Below, in pieces: positions 43,608 to 52,836 of a DNA stretch of 59,927 bases. Both the position numbers and the translations under genes were made by a program. Source of the stretch: an uncultured Oscillospiraceae bacterium. Lineage in GTDB: Bacteria; Bacillota; Clostridia; Oscillospirales; Oscillospiraceae. Below the pieces are notes generated by a model that made no database searches, was not told the origin of the DNA, and was given only the letters and a program-made list of their open reading frames with translations. Location of the stretch: the NCBI GenBank assembly GCA_949841465.1, contig CATKZW010000012.1:1-59927 (forward strand). Reading direction: 5' to 3'. How positions within the stretch are numbered: the first letter of the stretch is position 1; every line of letters starts with the position of its first letter.

Positions 43608-44636
43608 TTATATTTGAAAATTCAGCTTATGCCTTAAAGAAAATCCCCCAAATGTGGTTGGGAAGATTCGGATAAATATGATGCGCAGCTTTGTTCGCAA
43701 TCCAAAATACGACATTTTCATTAGTTTCGGGAAATATTCCCGAATCAATCCGCAGAAGTCATCCAGCACAATCTGATCGCCATGAATCTTTTTGATATTA
43801 TAAATGTGCTGCGCCGCAACATAATAGCAGCGTTTCATATTCAGCGCGGTTAGCTCGGCATCCCCCACCGACTGGAAAAAGCGGACGCGGTCTGCGTAAT
43901 TATATATTTCAGAGGCCCTGCCCATACGATAAGCAGGCGCTGTAGTTCCGCTTTTGTCGTGGATCACCCAATAGTAAAGCTGATCCGGAATCCATGCCAC
44001 CCGCTCTTGGGGATAGATGAGCTTGTGCGCCAGGGCAATGTCCTCATATTCCCTCTCCTCACTGAAACGGAGCCCGTCAAAAACCTTGCGGCGGTATATT
44101 TTGTTCCACAGCACCGTCTGAGGTGTGCTTAACCCCACAAAGGAAGCCTGTAAGACGCTTAATTCCCGCCCAGAATAGACGCCCGGCTGTTTATAAGGAA
44201 GGTATTGCCGCGCCGCGCCCTTTTCCACGCGGTAAAAGCAGCACTGTGCAATCTCCGTGCCGTATTCCTGCAGCGTGGATAATAAGCGCTCCACATAATT
44301 GGGCGCTGCATAATCATCGCTGTCCACAAACATGATATACTGCCCTGTGACGGCATTCAAACCGGCATTGCGGGCAGAACCCGCCAGGCCGTGTTCTTTG
44401 GTTACAACGCGCACGCGGGAGTCCAAATTCGCAAATTTCCCCAAAATAGCGGCACTGTTGTCGGTGGAACCGTTATTTACCAGCACGATTTCCAGGTCTG
44501 AATAGGTCTGACACAGCAGTGAGGTGATGCACTTCTCCAGAAAGCCGGCAGTGTTGTAAACCGGCACGATGATGCTGACAGTGCCTTCCTTCAGACTGCC
44601 TATTTCTTTTCCGTTGACCATATTTCTGTCCGTCAT
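43608..44636 (-). CDS. GT2-family glycosyltransferase, paralogue
   Basis: A 342-residue GT2 enzyme with VSIIVPVYNTAGFLEKCITS, VLVNNGSTDNSAAI and IMFVDSDDYAAPNY. It shares the overall plan and several segments with the 42585 protein (LSVLQASFVGLSTPQT against LSRMQVSFVGMYTPSS, and YYWVIH), so the pair probably arose by tandem duplication and may add successive sugars. It starts 3 bases after the stop of the radical SAM gene. Confidence 0.9.
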   Translation of the reverse strand: MTDRNMVNGKEIGSLKEGTVSIIVPVYNTAGFLEKCITSLLCQTYSDLEIVLVNNGSTDNSAAILGKFANLDSRVRVVTKEHGLAGSARNAGLNAVTGQYIMFVDSDDYAAPNYVERLLSTLQEYGTEIAQCCFYRVEKGAARQYLPYKQPGVYSGRELSVLQASFVGLSTPQTVLWNKIYRRKVFDGLRFSEEREYEDIALAHKLIYPQERVAWIPDQLYYWVIHDKSGTTAPAYRMGRASEIYNYADRVRFFQSVGDAELTALNMKRCYYVAAQHIYNIKKIHGDQIVLDDFCGLIREYFPKLMKMSYFGLRTKLRIIFIRIFPTTFGGFSLRHKLNFQI

Positions 44637-44639
44637 CTA

Positions 44640-45914
44640 CTAAAAGGTGGAAATCAACAACGCATCTTCTTTGGAAAAAAGAGAGAAAAATGGAGTAACA
44701 GGTATTCTATTTTCTCGAGCACTTACAATCATGCGCTGTATCATATTTAAGGTCTGCTTTGGCAATGCCGCAAATCCATCTTCAAAATTTCTAGAAATCG
44801 TGATTTCTCTTACATCAACTTCTTTGGCCAGCGCAATAAAGCCGTCCACATCCTCATCTGTGTCATTGATGCCAGGTAAAAAGACATACTTGATGTAAAT
44901 GCTATTACCAAATCTGCGATATTTTTTTAAGTTCTCCCGGACATTTTTAAAGGCAGGTGTTCCCTTTACCTTTCGGAACGTCTCTTCTGTACCGGCATCA
45001 ACACTGACCAAAAGTTGCAATGCATTTCCATTTTTGATTTGTGCTGCAATTCGCTCACTATAAATTCCGGCATTTGTAAATAAAAATGTAAAATAATTGT
45101 CCGCAACATCAAATATTTCATTCTGACGGGGATTCACACAGATTTCTCCCGTCCCAATTTCAATTATGGCATCTGGGTGAATCAGGTTGTTTTGTTCCAA
45201 ATACTCCATGACCTCGGGAAAGGTGGCGCTCTTTTCCCATGTCTCTGAAATCATAGTGTGTCGAGCCACTGACCCACAATATACACAGTTAAATTGGCAT
45301 CCGCCCCCAACGCTGTAAGCAATCCTTCGGAATCGTTGGTCAACAGGCCAATAGTCCTCTACTGCCCAGCGGCAATTGCTGCAATATTGGGCTAATTCCT
45401 GCGCCTCTCCGTTCAAATCACTCAAAACACCCTCTCGGCGGGTAAAAAAAGCATCCAAACTATCAGCAATACTTCCATTGAATCCAACACAATGAGACTT
45501 ATAAATCGTCTCTGTTGAATCACAAGAGCAACACATCAGAAGCCGTTTCGAATAATGAAAATCAATATAACCGCATAGATCGTGACAGCTTTTCCGCTTT
45601 GTCCAGGGTTCATAATTCAGAATCTGGTCCTTTGTGACCAGGCCCCGCTCCAAAAGGTCTTCCATAATGTGAAACCGCAGCGGATAGCGGGGCGTAACTA
45701 CCATGAGGAAATCCGGATATTGCTTCACTGCCTGCTCAAGGGAAATACAGTCAAACCCTAAAAATTTTGTTCCCCATTTAGCGGCGTCACGATCACAAAA
45801 GCAAGCCGGTGCAACACCCTTTTTGTGGTACTTTGCAACTTCAAAAAAAGCCTCGTGTCCGGCGCCATAAAAAATGACCGGACGGCCTTTCGTATCAATT
45901 TGATTAACAATCAC
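44640..45914 (-). CDS. Radical SAM enzyme with N-terminal GAGH domain, copy 1
   Basis: A 424-residue protein. Residues 10-100 hold the shared N-terminal domain (RPVIFYGAGHEAFFEVAKY, CFCDRDAAKWG, VVTPRYPLRF). Radical SAM motif GGGCQFNCVYC has Cys206, Cys210 and Cys213 in the CxxxCxxC pattern, followed by IEIGTGEICVNP and a half barrel. Further Cys (CCSC at 128-131, CSNC at 178-181) could bind an extra cluster. GTG start at 45914 with a GGAGGG site 8 bases before. Its paralogue is the next gene upstream. Reaction unknown; a glycan or amino-acid modification is possible. Confidence 0.8.
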   Translation of the reverse strand: MIVNQIDTKGRPVIFYGAGHEAFFEVAKYHKKGVAPACFCDRDAAKWGTKFLGFDCISLEQAVKQYPDFLMVVTPRYPLRFHIMEDLLERGLVTKDQILNYEPWTKRKSCHDLCGYIDFHYSKRLLMCCSCDSTETIYKSHCVGFNGSIADSLDAFFTRREGVLSDLNGEAQELAQYCSNCRWAVEDYWPVDQRFRRIAYSVGGGCQFNCVYCGSVARHTMISETWEKSATFPEVMEYLEQNNLIHPDAIIEIGTGEICVNPRQNEIFDVADNYFTFLFTNAGIYSERIAAQIKNGNALQLLVSVDAGTEETFRKVKGTPAFKNVRENLKKYRRFGNSIYIKYVFLPGINDTDEDVDGFIALAKEVDVREITISRNFEDGFAALPKQTLNMIQRMIVSARENRIPVTPFFSLFSKEDALLISTF

Positions 45915-46021
45915 AAAAAATTCCCTCCTCGTGTCCTTGATATACTGGTCGCTTCATGGCTGCCAGCCAAAAACGGTGAAGCAACCGCTTCGATAACAGA
46001 ATTACGCGGCGCCGTGCGACT

Positions 46022-47293
46022 TCAAAGCGAAACGGAATTCAGCAGCTTGATTTCATCGTCCGTAAAAAAGCCGCTGGCCAAAATGGCGGCGATCCCATTT
46101 TTATGAGCACAGGAAATCATGTATTTCATCAATGAAAATATATGCGCTTCTTCAGATACGACCCCATTCCGATGATCCTTTGAAATGCTGATTCGATTTA
46201 CGCCAAGCTCTTTTGCCAATGCCACAAAACCTTCCACATCCTCGATCTTATCGTTGACACCCTTTACAAAGATGTATTTCAAATCTACCAGCGCTCCCAG
46301 CGCGATATATTTTGCCAGATTTGCTTTAACCTGATTGAAATTGCCTGCGCCGCCTTTCACAATTTGAAACGTCTCTGCCGTTCCGGCATCCAGGCTGACA
46401 AGCATTGCGCGCACTCTTCCCATTGCAATCAATTCAGCCAATCCCGGACTGTACTGTCCCGCATTTGTAATAATGACTGAATCGTAATGCTCCAGCACCC
46501 CATAAATTTCCTCCTGATTGGGCGCCACGCATATTTCACCGGCAGCATATTCAATTACAGCCTCTGGATGAAGCGCGTCTATCTGCTTTAAGCAGGCGGT
46601 CAGCTCCGGCAGCCGCGCTTGCTTGGACCATTCCGGTTCCACCATGTTATGCCTGGCGGGGGAAAAGCAATAGGTGCAGTTAAACTGGCATCTCCCGCCA
46701 AAATCGTATTTCAGGGTCCTGATACGGGTATCGACCGGCCAATAGTCAACGGTGGCCCACCGGCAGTTATCACAAGCACAAAAATTGTCTTTCGGATTTG
46801 GCGAATTTAAGTTTTCAAGTATCTCTTGTCTATACTGTTCTATTTTTTGTATGTTCTCCACCAAATTCCCATCAAAGGGGATTTGGGGCCTGCGGCTCGA
46901 CTCAATCTGCCCACAGCATATCGCGAAAACCTTTGCCGCATTTGCATCCAGAATTGAGTGCAGGCTGAGGCAGCTTTTCATCTTGATATAGGGCTCATAA
47001 TTCAACAGCTGATCCTTTGTAACCGTTTTACTGTTTAAAAGCTCTTCCATAATCCGAAAGCGGAGCGGAAAGCGCGGCGTGATCACCATCGCGAAATCCG
47101 GGTATTTTTTAACCGCCGCCTCCAAGGGAATACACTCGACGCCCCAAAAAGATCTGCCCCATTTTTCTGTGTCTTTGTCGCACAAACACACAGGTTCTAC
47201 CCCTATTTTGCGATACTTTGAAATCTCAAACTGCGCTTCATGACCGGCACCATAGAAAATGACGGCTTTGCCTCGCGTGTCAATAGCATCCAT
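46022..47293 (-). CDS. Radical SAM enzyme with N-terminal GAGH domain, copy 2
   Basis: A 423-residue paralogue of the 44640 protein, collinear along its whole length. N-terminal AVIFYGAGHEAQFEISKY, CLCDKDTEKWG and VITPRFPLRFR match the same domain. The radical SAM motif is GGRCQFNCTYC (Cys202, Cys206, Cys209), followed by IEYAAGEICVAP. Extra Cys occur in CACDNC near 172-177. Separated from copy 1 by 107 bases without a gene. Two diverged tandem copies suggest different substrates or a heterodimer. Confidence 0.8.
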   Translation of the reverse strand: MDAIDTRGKAVIFYGAGHEAQFEISKYRKIGVEPVCLCDKDTEKWGRSFWGVECIPLEAAVKKYPDFAMVITPRFPLRFRIMEELLNSKTVTKDQLLNYEPYIKMKSCLSLHSILDANAAKVFAICCGQIESSRRPQIPFDGNLVENIQKIEQYRQEILENLNSPNPKDNFCACDNCRWATVDYWPVDTRIRTLKYDFGGRCQFNCTYCFSPARHNMVEPEWSKQARLPELTACLKQIDALHPEAVIEYAAGEICVAPNQEEIYGVLEHYDSVIITNAGQYSPGLAELIAMGRVRAMLVSLDAGTAETFQIVKGGAGNFNQVKANLAKYIALGALVDLKYIFVKGVNDKIEDVEGFVALAKELGVNRISISKDHRNGVVSEEAHIFSLMKYMISCAHKNGIAAILASGFFTDDEIKLLNSVSL

Positions 47294-47325
47294 ATAGATT
47301 CCCCATTTGCGTATTCAACGAACAA

Positions 47326-48912
47326 TTAAATGTTCTGCATTTCCGGGCCTAAAATAAACCAGCACAGCTGCTGCATTTCAACATCCTGTCCAAAAAGCAC
47401 CCGGGCGCTTGCCGCCAGAACTACCGCCAATTCATGTTCGCCAATCAGTTCTGCCAGCTGGATACGATAATAGATCCCTTCCCGATGAAGGGGGCTTTTT
47501 TTGCTGAGCTCTGACAGCAGTTCGCTGGCTTGCTCATACTGTTCCTTCTGAAACGCCTCGCGGATCTGCTGCGCCAGCACATCTGCCCCGCTGCTTTCGC
47601 CATCCAATCGCTGAATCTGTTCCATCCACCAATTTCGCAGGCTGTTGTGCCGGTTTGTCCAGTCCATATAGACTTTGATCTGGATGGATTTTTGAATTCC
47701 TGAAAACGCTTTTCCCAATAGAGGCAGCATGTCAAATCCCAACAGATTTTCGTTCTCCACATCACTGAGGATTCCCACAATTAGGATCGGCAGTAAATCG
47801 CTGTCCGGGCATGCGTTTGCCACTTTTCGCGCATACATCAGCCGGATCGGATAGCGCAGGTATAATTCCATTCTCTGCCTGCTCTTTGTAAACGCCGCCT
47901 GCAAAACCGGCTCCAGCTGCTTGCAGATCTCTTGACTGTTCTGCGCGAGGTAGCTTGAAGCCACCCGATTGTTCAGCACGGTGATGACGCGGTCCAAATT
48001 CTCCGGCGCGGCCTCAGTCGCCCGCTGAAGTCCCTCAATCGTCTCCCAGCAAAAGGCCCAGTTCAGCTGAAAAAGGAACTGATGGTTGGCCTGGGTCAAT
48101 GCGTCCACCGACTCGAGCCAAGATCTCGTCTCCGCATATAAAGCCTCCGCCTGCAATGATTTTGCCACGCTATATATTGACAAAAAGTTTGAATAGGTAG
48201 AACCGCTGCTTACTGTAAACAAATACATTGGTTTTGTAACACATGACAGGCGTTTACACCGTTTTAGATATCTCAGCATGACAACGGTATCAAAAAAGTA
48301 GTGCCCAGCCACAAGCGGCCACGCCTCGTCGTAGTGCCGCAGAAAGAACTCACGTTGAAACAGTTTTCCCCAGTAGGTGCGAAACGAGTTGTACAGCTGG
48401 GCAAACGTATCAAAATTTCTCAGCGCCGGCCCCCAGTCTTCCTTCTCTCGGAGGCAGAGGGATGGCGGCAGGCGTACACCCACGGAGGTTTTGCCGTCCT
48501 GCATAAAGAAATTCCCGCATACGGTAATTTCCGCGTGGCTGCGCTCTGCCGTATGCAGCATCTCTTCCACAAAAGTTGGCTGGAGACTGTCATCCGCATC
48601 CAGAAAGGCCACATAATCGCCCAATGTTTCCCGATTGATGGGCCAGATGTCAAAGGCTCCCTTTTCGTTCGTGAAGGGAATTTCTCCCGCCTCATCCTTC
48701 CGCCAGTTGATCTTGTTTTCCACCAGATGAACCCGGCCATCCCCCTCGGCAATTTCCCTGACAATCGCTCCGGTCCGGTCCGTGGAGCCGTTGTTGCGCA
48801 CATAAATCTCAATGTCCGGCTCCGTCTGGTCCAGGACACTCTGAATTGCCCGGCGAATGAGCTTTTCCTCATTGTAGGCGATCATGAAAAACGTCACCTT
48901 AGCCCGTCCCAT
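47326..48912 (-). CDS. GT2-family glycosyltransferase with long C-terminal helical region
   Basis: A 528-residue protein. The first about 230 residues are a GT2 domain: KVTFFMIAYNEEKLIRRAIQ, YVRNNGSTDRTGAIVRE and AFLDADDSLQPTF (DxD site). The rest is helical and TPR-like (REAFQKEQYEQASELLSELS), similar in plan to the transferase next to flagellin at 57449. Such tails often bind protein acceptors, so a flagellin-facing role is possible. It lies 15 bases after the stop of glf. Confidence 0.87.
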   Translation of the reverse strand: MGRAKVTFFMIAYNEEKLIRRAIQSVLDQTEPDIEIYVRNNGSTDRTGAIVREIAEGDGRVHLVENKINWRKDEAGEIPFTNEKGAFDIWPINRETLGDYVAFLDADDSLQPTFVEEMLHTAERSHAEITVCGNFFMQDGKTSVGVRLPPSLCLREKEDWGPALRNFDTFAQLYNSFRTYWGKLFQREFFLRHYDEAWPLVAGHYFFDTVVMLRYLKRCKRLSCVTKPMYLFTVSSGSTYSNFLSIYSVAKSLQAEALYAETRSWLESVDALTQANHQFLFQLNWAFCWETIEGLQRATEAAPENLDRVITVLNNRVASSYLAQNSQEICKQLEPVLQAAFTKSRQRMELYLRYPIRLMYARKVANACPDSDLLPILIVGILSDVENENLLGFDMLPLLGKAFSGIQKSIQIKVYMDWTNRHNSLRNWWMEQIQRLDGESSGADVLAQQIREAFQKEQYEQASELLSELSKKSPLHREGIYYRIQLAELIGEHELAVVLAASARVLFGQDVEMQQLCWFILGPEMQNI

Positions 48913-48927
48913 GCCTCGCCCTCCTTT

Positions 48928-50067
48928 CTAAAAACCCAAAACTCGGGCAGCTTCCATCGCCGCCCAGATAACCTCATCCATGTTATAGTACCGGAACTCT
49001 GCCAGCCGCCCGCACAAGTACAAGCTGGGAAGCTTCTCCGCCAGCGCTCGGTATTGATCTGCCAGATGCTGTGTTTTTTCCGTCAAAATCGGATAATAGG
49101 GCTCCGCTCCATCGGTGTAGGGGATTGGATACTCCCTGGCAATCACTGTCCGGCCAAGCCCGGTCTGCACGGGAAGCTTGGTATATTCCGTGATCCGGGT
49201 AAAGCCCTTTGCCTTGGGGTGGGCCACCCCGCACGCCTCCTGATAGCTCTCCATCTCCAGCGTTTCGTACTCAAAGCGCAGGGAGCGGTACTGGAGGCGG
49301 CCGAACCTGCACTCAAACAGCTCGTCCAGCGCCCCGGTGTATACCATGGGCACAGACAGCGGTTCGCCATCCCAAAGGATGCTATCCCCTTGGAGCTTCA
49401 AATGCGCCAGAATATCCTCACCCAGCCGCACCTCGATAAGCGGACTGGACAGCATCTTTTCAAAAAATACGGTATATCCGTCCTTTGGCAGGCACTCCCA
49501 GGCATCATCAAAATACCCGTCCTTGTAGGTCAGCCGCACCGGTACCCGGTTCCAGACGCTTTCGTCCAAATCCTCCGGCGCAATGCCCCACTGCTTCGCC
49601 GTGTAGGGGCGGTAGTCCTCTTCGATGAGAAACCGCGCGTATTCCCGCACCAGCGAGTCCTCGCACTGGGCCAGCCGCAGCACAGGGACCTTTTCCTCCC
49701 CGGGGAACGCGGCCTGCAAACGCTCTTTTAACAGTTCCGCTTGCTTTGGGGGCCAGTAATCGTCAACCGTCTTGAAATTGAACGGCGAGGGCGTCACCTT
49801 GCCCCGAATCATCACCCTGGCCCGCAGGGTATAGGGTTCCCATCCGCTAATCTCTTCCAGCAGGTCCATGACCTCTTTTCGGTTGGTGTGCAGCGTATGA
49901 GGGCCGTACCGCTGAACCAGCACCCCATCAACGTACTCGTCGTACATATTCCCGGCAATGTGGTTCCGGCGCTCATACAACAGGGCACGCTTTCCCGCCT
50001 TTGCCGCCAGATAGGCGATGACAGAACCGGCAAAGCCGCTGCCCGCAATTATGATGTCAGGTTTCAT
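48928..50067 (-). CDS. glf: UDP-galactopyranose mutase
   Basis: A 379-residue FAD enzyme that interconverts UDP-galactopyranose and UDP-galactofuranose. FAD motif IIAGSGFAGSVIAYLAAKAG, then ALLYERRNHIAGNMYDE, YGPHTLHTNRKEVMD and the C-terminal CGRLAEFRYYNMDEVIWAA are classical Glf signatures. Its presence predicts galactofuranose in the island's glycan. The start overlaps the stop of the upstream SDR gene by 11 bases. Confidence 0.93.
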   Translation of the reverse strand: MKPDIIIAGSGFAGSVIAYLAAKAGKRALLYERRNHIAGNMYDEYVDGVLVQRYGPHTLHTNRKEVMDLLEEISGWEPYTLRARVMIRGKVTPSPFNFKTVDDYWPPKQAELLKERLQAAFPGEEKVPVLRLAQCEDSLVREYARFLIEEDYRPYTAKQWGIAPEDLDESVWNRVPVRLTYKDGYFDDAWECLPKDGYTVFFEKMLSSPLIEVRLGEDILAHLKLQGDSILWDGEPLSVPMVYTGALDELFECRFGRLQYRSLRFEYETLEMESYQEACGVAHPKAKGFTRITEYTKLPVQTGLGRTVIAREYPIPYTDGAEPYYPILTEKTQHLADQYRALAEKLPSLYLCGRLAEFRYYNMDEVIWAAMEAARVLGF

Positions 50068-50971
50068 AGTTCTCTACCCCTAATTGCATTCGCCAATAGT
50101 CAATTGATCTTCGAATCCCTTCCGAAAATGATATTTGGGGCGGCATACGCAGTTCTTCTCTTAGCAGCGAATTGTCGGCTGTCAGTATCGTTTCGGCTCC
50201 AAACTTGTCGTTATAGTAAACCTCGTTAGGGCAGTGAAGCTGACTTGCAATTTCAGAAAAAACTTCTCGCATCGAACGAGGGACACCAGAGCCGATATCC
50301 ATTGATCCAGCAAAACGACTTTTCAACAGACGCGTTATCGCTTCCACCGCGTCATCAATATAAATATAATCTCGAATTGCTCTGGGATTTTTGCATATGA
50401 ATTTTTTCCCCTTGAGTAACGAGCAAATAGCAGTTGGAATTGCCCCAAATCGATGGGTATCCCCCGGTCCATAGACCGTAAAGCAGCGTGCTACCTGCAC
50501 CTGCACATTTGAGTTGGATCTTAAAAGCAGGTCAGATACCGTTTTTTTACATTGACCATACAAGGACATATTTTTGGGGCATAAGGTTTCTGATATGCCT
50601 TCTGAATAGTCCTCGTATTCGCCGCTGCTCCCAGCAAATAAGAATTGCTTTCCCCCACCATTCTGAAACTGCGCAAACATTGAAATGCTTGTCGCCAACC
50701 ACTGATAATTTGAAAGAGCGTTACGATAGCTGCTTTCGTGCTGCCCCCAAGCCAAATGTATACAGATCTCCGGTTGAATGTGTTTCATCAGCCGTTCCAT
50801 TTCCCTTATATCCAATAAATCCACTGTTTCAACCACAATTTGCTCCGGAAGCTTCAAGTTTTTTGGCCGGGATGTAGTAACCACCAAATCGTACTCCTTC
50901 TCGTCTGCCAACTTGCGGATGAGCCTGTGGCCCAGAAATCCGCTAGCACCTGTTACCAAAACTCGTTTCAT
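50057..50971 (-). CDS. NAD-dependent epimerase/reductase (extended SDR), paralogue 1
   Basis: A 304-residue extended SDR. KRVLVTGASGFLGHRLIR binds NAD(P); ICIHLAWGQHESS, LFAGSSGEYEDYSEG and SLYGQCKKTVSD (Tyr, Lys) form the active site; RDYIYIDDAVEAITRLL is the usual late motif. It resembles CDP-sugar or dTDP-sugar 4-reductases and epimerases. It is a close paralogue of the 51008 protein and a more distant one of 54696. Exact substrate not predictable. AT-richer than genes on the flagellin side. Confidence 0.88.
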   Translation of the reverse strand: MKRVLVTGASGFLGHRLIRKLADEKEYDLVVTTSRPKNLKLPEQIVVETVDLLDIREMERLMKHIQPEICIHLAWGQHESSYRNALSNYQWLATSISMFAQFQNGGGKQFLFAGSSGEYEDYSEGISETLCPKNMSLYGQCKKTVSDLLLRSNSNVQVQVARCFTVYGPGDTHRFGAIPTAICSLLKGKKFICKNPRAIRDYIYIDDAVEAITRLLKSRFAGSMDIGSGVPRSMREVFSEIASQLHCPNEVYYNDKFGAETILTADNSLLREELRMPPQISFSEGIRRSIDYWRMQLGVENYET

Positions 50972-51007
50972 TCTTCACCTTCATACATTTGCATTTTTTA
51001 CATGGAA

Positions 51008-51919
51008 CTAGGTCTTTGTTTGCCGCATTTTCCACCAACTGATTGTTCTTTGCATACCCTCTTCAAAACTGAATTCAGGCAAAAATTTTACCCTTTTCCT
51101 TAAACAATCAGCATTTGCGACCAGCACTTGTCCAGACTTGTCTTGGTTCAGGAAGGTTACCAAATCTGGTCGTCCACAAAGGTTTGCCGTCGTCAGAAAT
51201 ACTTCTCGCATGCTTATTGGTACTCCGGAGGCTATGTTCACTGACGCAGTAATTTTACTTTTTATTAGTCTGACTGTTGCCTCAGCTGCGTCTCTAATAT
51301 ATAAGTAATCCCAAACTGAATTCGGAGCCTTGCAAATCGCTCTTTCTCCCGCTAACAGCTGTTGAATCGCATACGGAATTGCCCTGGCCGGCCGCACATC
51401 ATACTCCCCATATATGGAAAAGTATCTGGCACAGGCAAACTGAATTCCATGCTGTTCAGCAAATTTCAACGCAGTTTCTGTAAAAGCACGCTTGCTCACA
51501 CCATATAAGGAACTGATCGGAGCATGTGGATCCTCGTGCAGCTCGCTCTCTAAAGCGCCATACTCTGAACTGCTTCCGGCAAAAATAAACCGCTCTCCTC
51601 CGTGTTTCACAAATTGTTGGAGAAGATCAATACTTGCCCGCAACCAATCCAGGTTTTTAGAGGATTGCTGAAATGCGTCATCGCCCGGCAATTCCCAGGC
51701 TAAGTGTACGCAGACATCCGCCTTTACACGGCTCATAAGCGTCGCGACCTGCTCAGGGCACAGCAGGTCTGTTTTGATCACAGCAACATCCTGCCCCAGA
51801 GAGACCTCCCTGCGCCCGGAAATAACTGCGTATATGCAAAAGTCATGTTCCTGCGCCAAACGCTGTGTTACTGCACGACCGATAAACCCGCTTGCCCCGG
51901 TCACCAATACCCGTTTCAT
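51008..51919 (-). CDS. NAD-dependent epimerase/reductase (extended SDR), paralogue 2
   Basis: A 303-residue extended SDR with KRVLVTGASGFIGRAVTQ, VCVHLAWELPGDDAF, FIFAGSSSEYGALES, SSLYGVSKRAFTE and DYLYIRDAAEATVRL. The ATG at 51919 overlaps the transketolase C-subunit stop (ATGA); the 522-residue longer reading is an out-of-frame part of that gene. It sits directly after the split transketolase, so it may reduce or epimerise the keto sugar made there. The GC content drops inside this gene relative to the upstream genes. Confidence 0.88.
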   Translation of the reverse strand: MKRVLVTGASGFIGRAVTQRLAQEHDFCIYAVISGRREVSLGQDVAVIKTDLLCPEQVATLMSRVKADVCVHLAWELPGDDAFQQSSKNLDWLRASIDLLQQFVKHGGERFIFAGSSSEYGALESELHEDPHAPISSLYGVSKRAFTETALKFAEQHGIQFACARYFSIYGEYDVRPARAIPYAIQQLLAGERAICKAPNSVWDYLYIRDAAEATVRLIKSKITASVNIASGVPISMREVFLTTANLCGRPDLVTFLNQDKSGQVLVANADCLRKRVKFLPEFSFEEGMQRTISWWKMRQTKT

Positions 51920-52836
51920 GCCGTCCCCTTTACCGCGTCCAGGATGCTCTGGGCCAGCCTGCCGCCGGACAGCCCGTATTCCTCCGCCTGCTCCTGCCAG
52001 GACAGCACCGGACCGGCGAACTGGTCCGGGACAGCAAAGCTGCGGAATGTTTTCAGCTGCGCCCCGCCCTCCAGCAGGATCCGGGCGATATCGCCGCCCA
52101 CTCCGGCGCTGCGCTGCTGCTCCTCCACCACGAACACCCGGCCCGTATTGGCCGCAGTACAGATTTCCCCTGCGTCCAGCGGCTTGAGGGTGTGCAGCCC
52201 GTACACGCTCATGTGAACGCCCTGCCGCTCCAGCTGCTCCGCCGCCCGGAGGGCCTCCGCCGCGCTGTGTCCCACGGCAAAGATCGTCCCGTCCGCCCCC
52301 GTGCGGTAGCACACCGGCCTGCCCGGAACAAACTGGTGCTCCGGCAGCTTCGGCGAGGCGGTTTTTGGCATGCTGATATAGGTGGGGTGCTCCGATTTCA
52401 GCCCGTATCGGAACATCTCCCCCAGCTCCTCCCCGCAGGCCGGGAAGAAAACCGTCAGGTTGGGCAGCGCCCGCATCAGCGCGCTCTCCTCCGCGGCGTG
52501 GTGGGTGGCCCCCAAATTGCCGTAGGAAAGCCCCGTGCCCGTGCTCACCAGCACCACCGGCAAATCCTGATAGCATACATCGATTTTGATCTGCTCGAAG
52601 CCCCGGCTGGGCAGAAACGCCGACATGGAGTAGGCCACCGGCCGCAGTCCGCCCAGAGCCATCCCCGCCGCGACGGAGACCAGGTCCTGCTCCGCGATGC
52701 CCGTGTTGTAAAAACGGTCCGGAAACCGCTGCTGAAACGGCTCCACCACCGAAAATCCAGTCTCCGCCATCAGCAGCGAGACCCGCTCATCGGCGGCAGC
52801 CCCCTCCAGCATTGCCTGGAGAAACGCGTTTCTCAT
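51916..52836 (-). CDS. Transketolase-like protein, C-terminal subunit
   Basis: A 306-residue protein with the transketolase pyrimidine-binding and C-terminal domains. Signatures are MAETGFSVVEPFQQRFPDRF, NTGIAEQDLVSVAAGMA (the ThDP-activating Glu), GLSYGNLGATHHAAEESA and VVEEQQRSAGVGGD. The ATG at 52836 overlaps the N-subunit stop. Together the two halves make one ThDP enzyme that moves a two-carbon ketol unit. In this cluster it is more likely to act on a nucleotide-linked keto sugar than in central metabolism. Confidence 0.9.
   Translation of the reverse strand: MRNAFLQAMLEGAAADERVSLLMAETGFSVVEPFQQRFPDRFYNTGIAEQDLVSVAAGMALGGLRPVAYSMSAFLPSRGFEQIKIDVCYQDLPVVLVSTGTGLSYGNLGATHHAAEESALMRALPNLTVFFPACGEELGEMFRYGLKSEHPTYISMPKTASPKLPEHQFVPGRPVCYRTGADGTIFAVGHSAAEALRAAEQLERQGVHMSVYGLHTLKPLDAGEICTAANTGRVFVVEEQQRSAGVGGDIARILLEGGAQLKTFRSFAVPDQFAGPVLSWQEQAEEYGLSGGRLAQSILDAVKGTA

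Noticed and set aside
44640-47293. Ribosomally made peptide system around the twin radical SAM genes
   Set aside because: No short precursor-like ORF, leader peptidase or exporter gene was found nearby; neighbours are glycosyltransferases.
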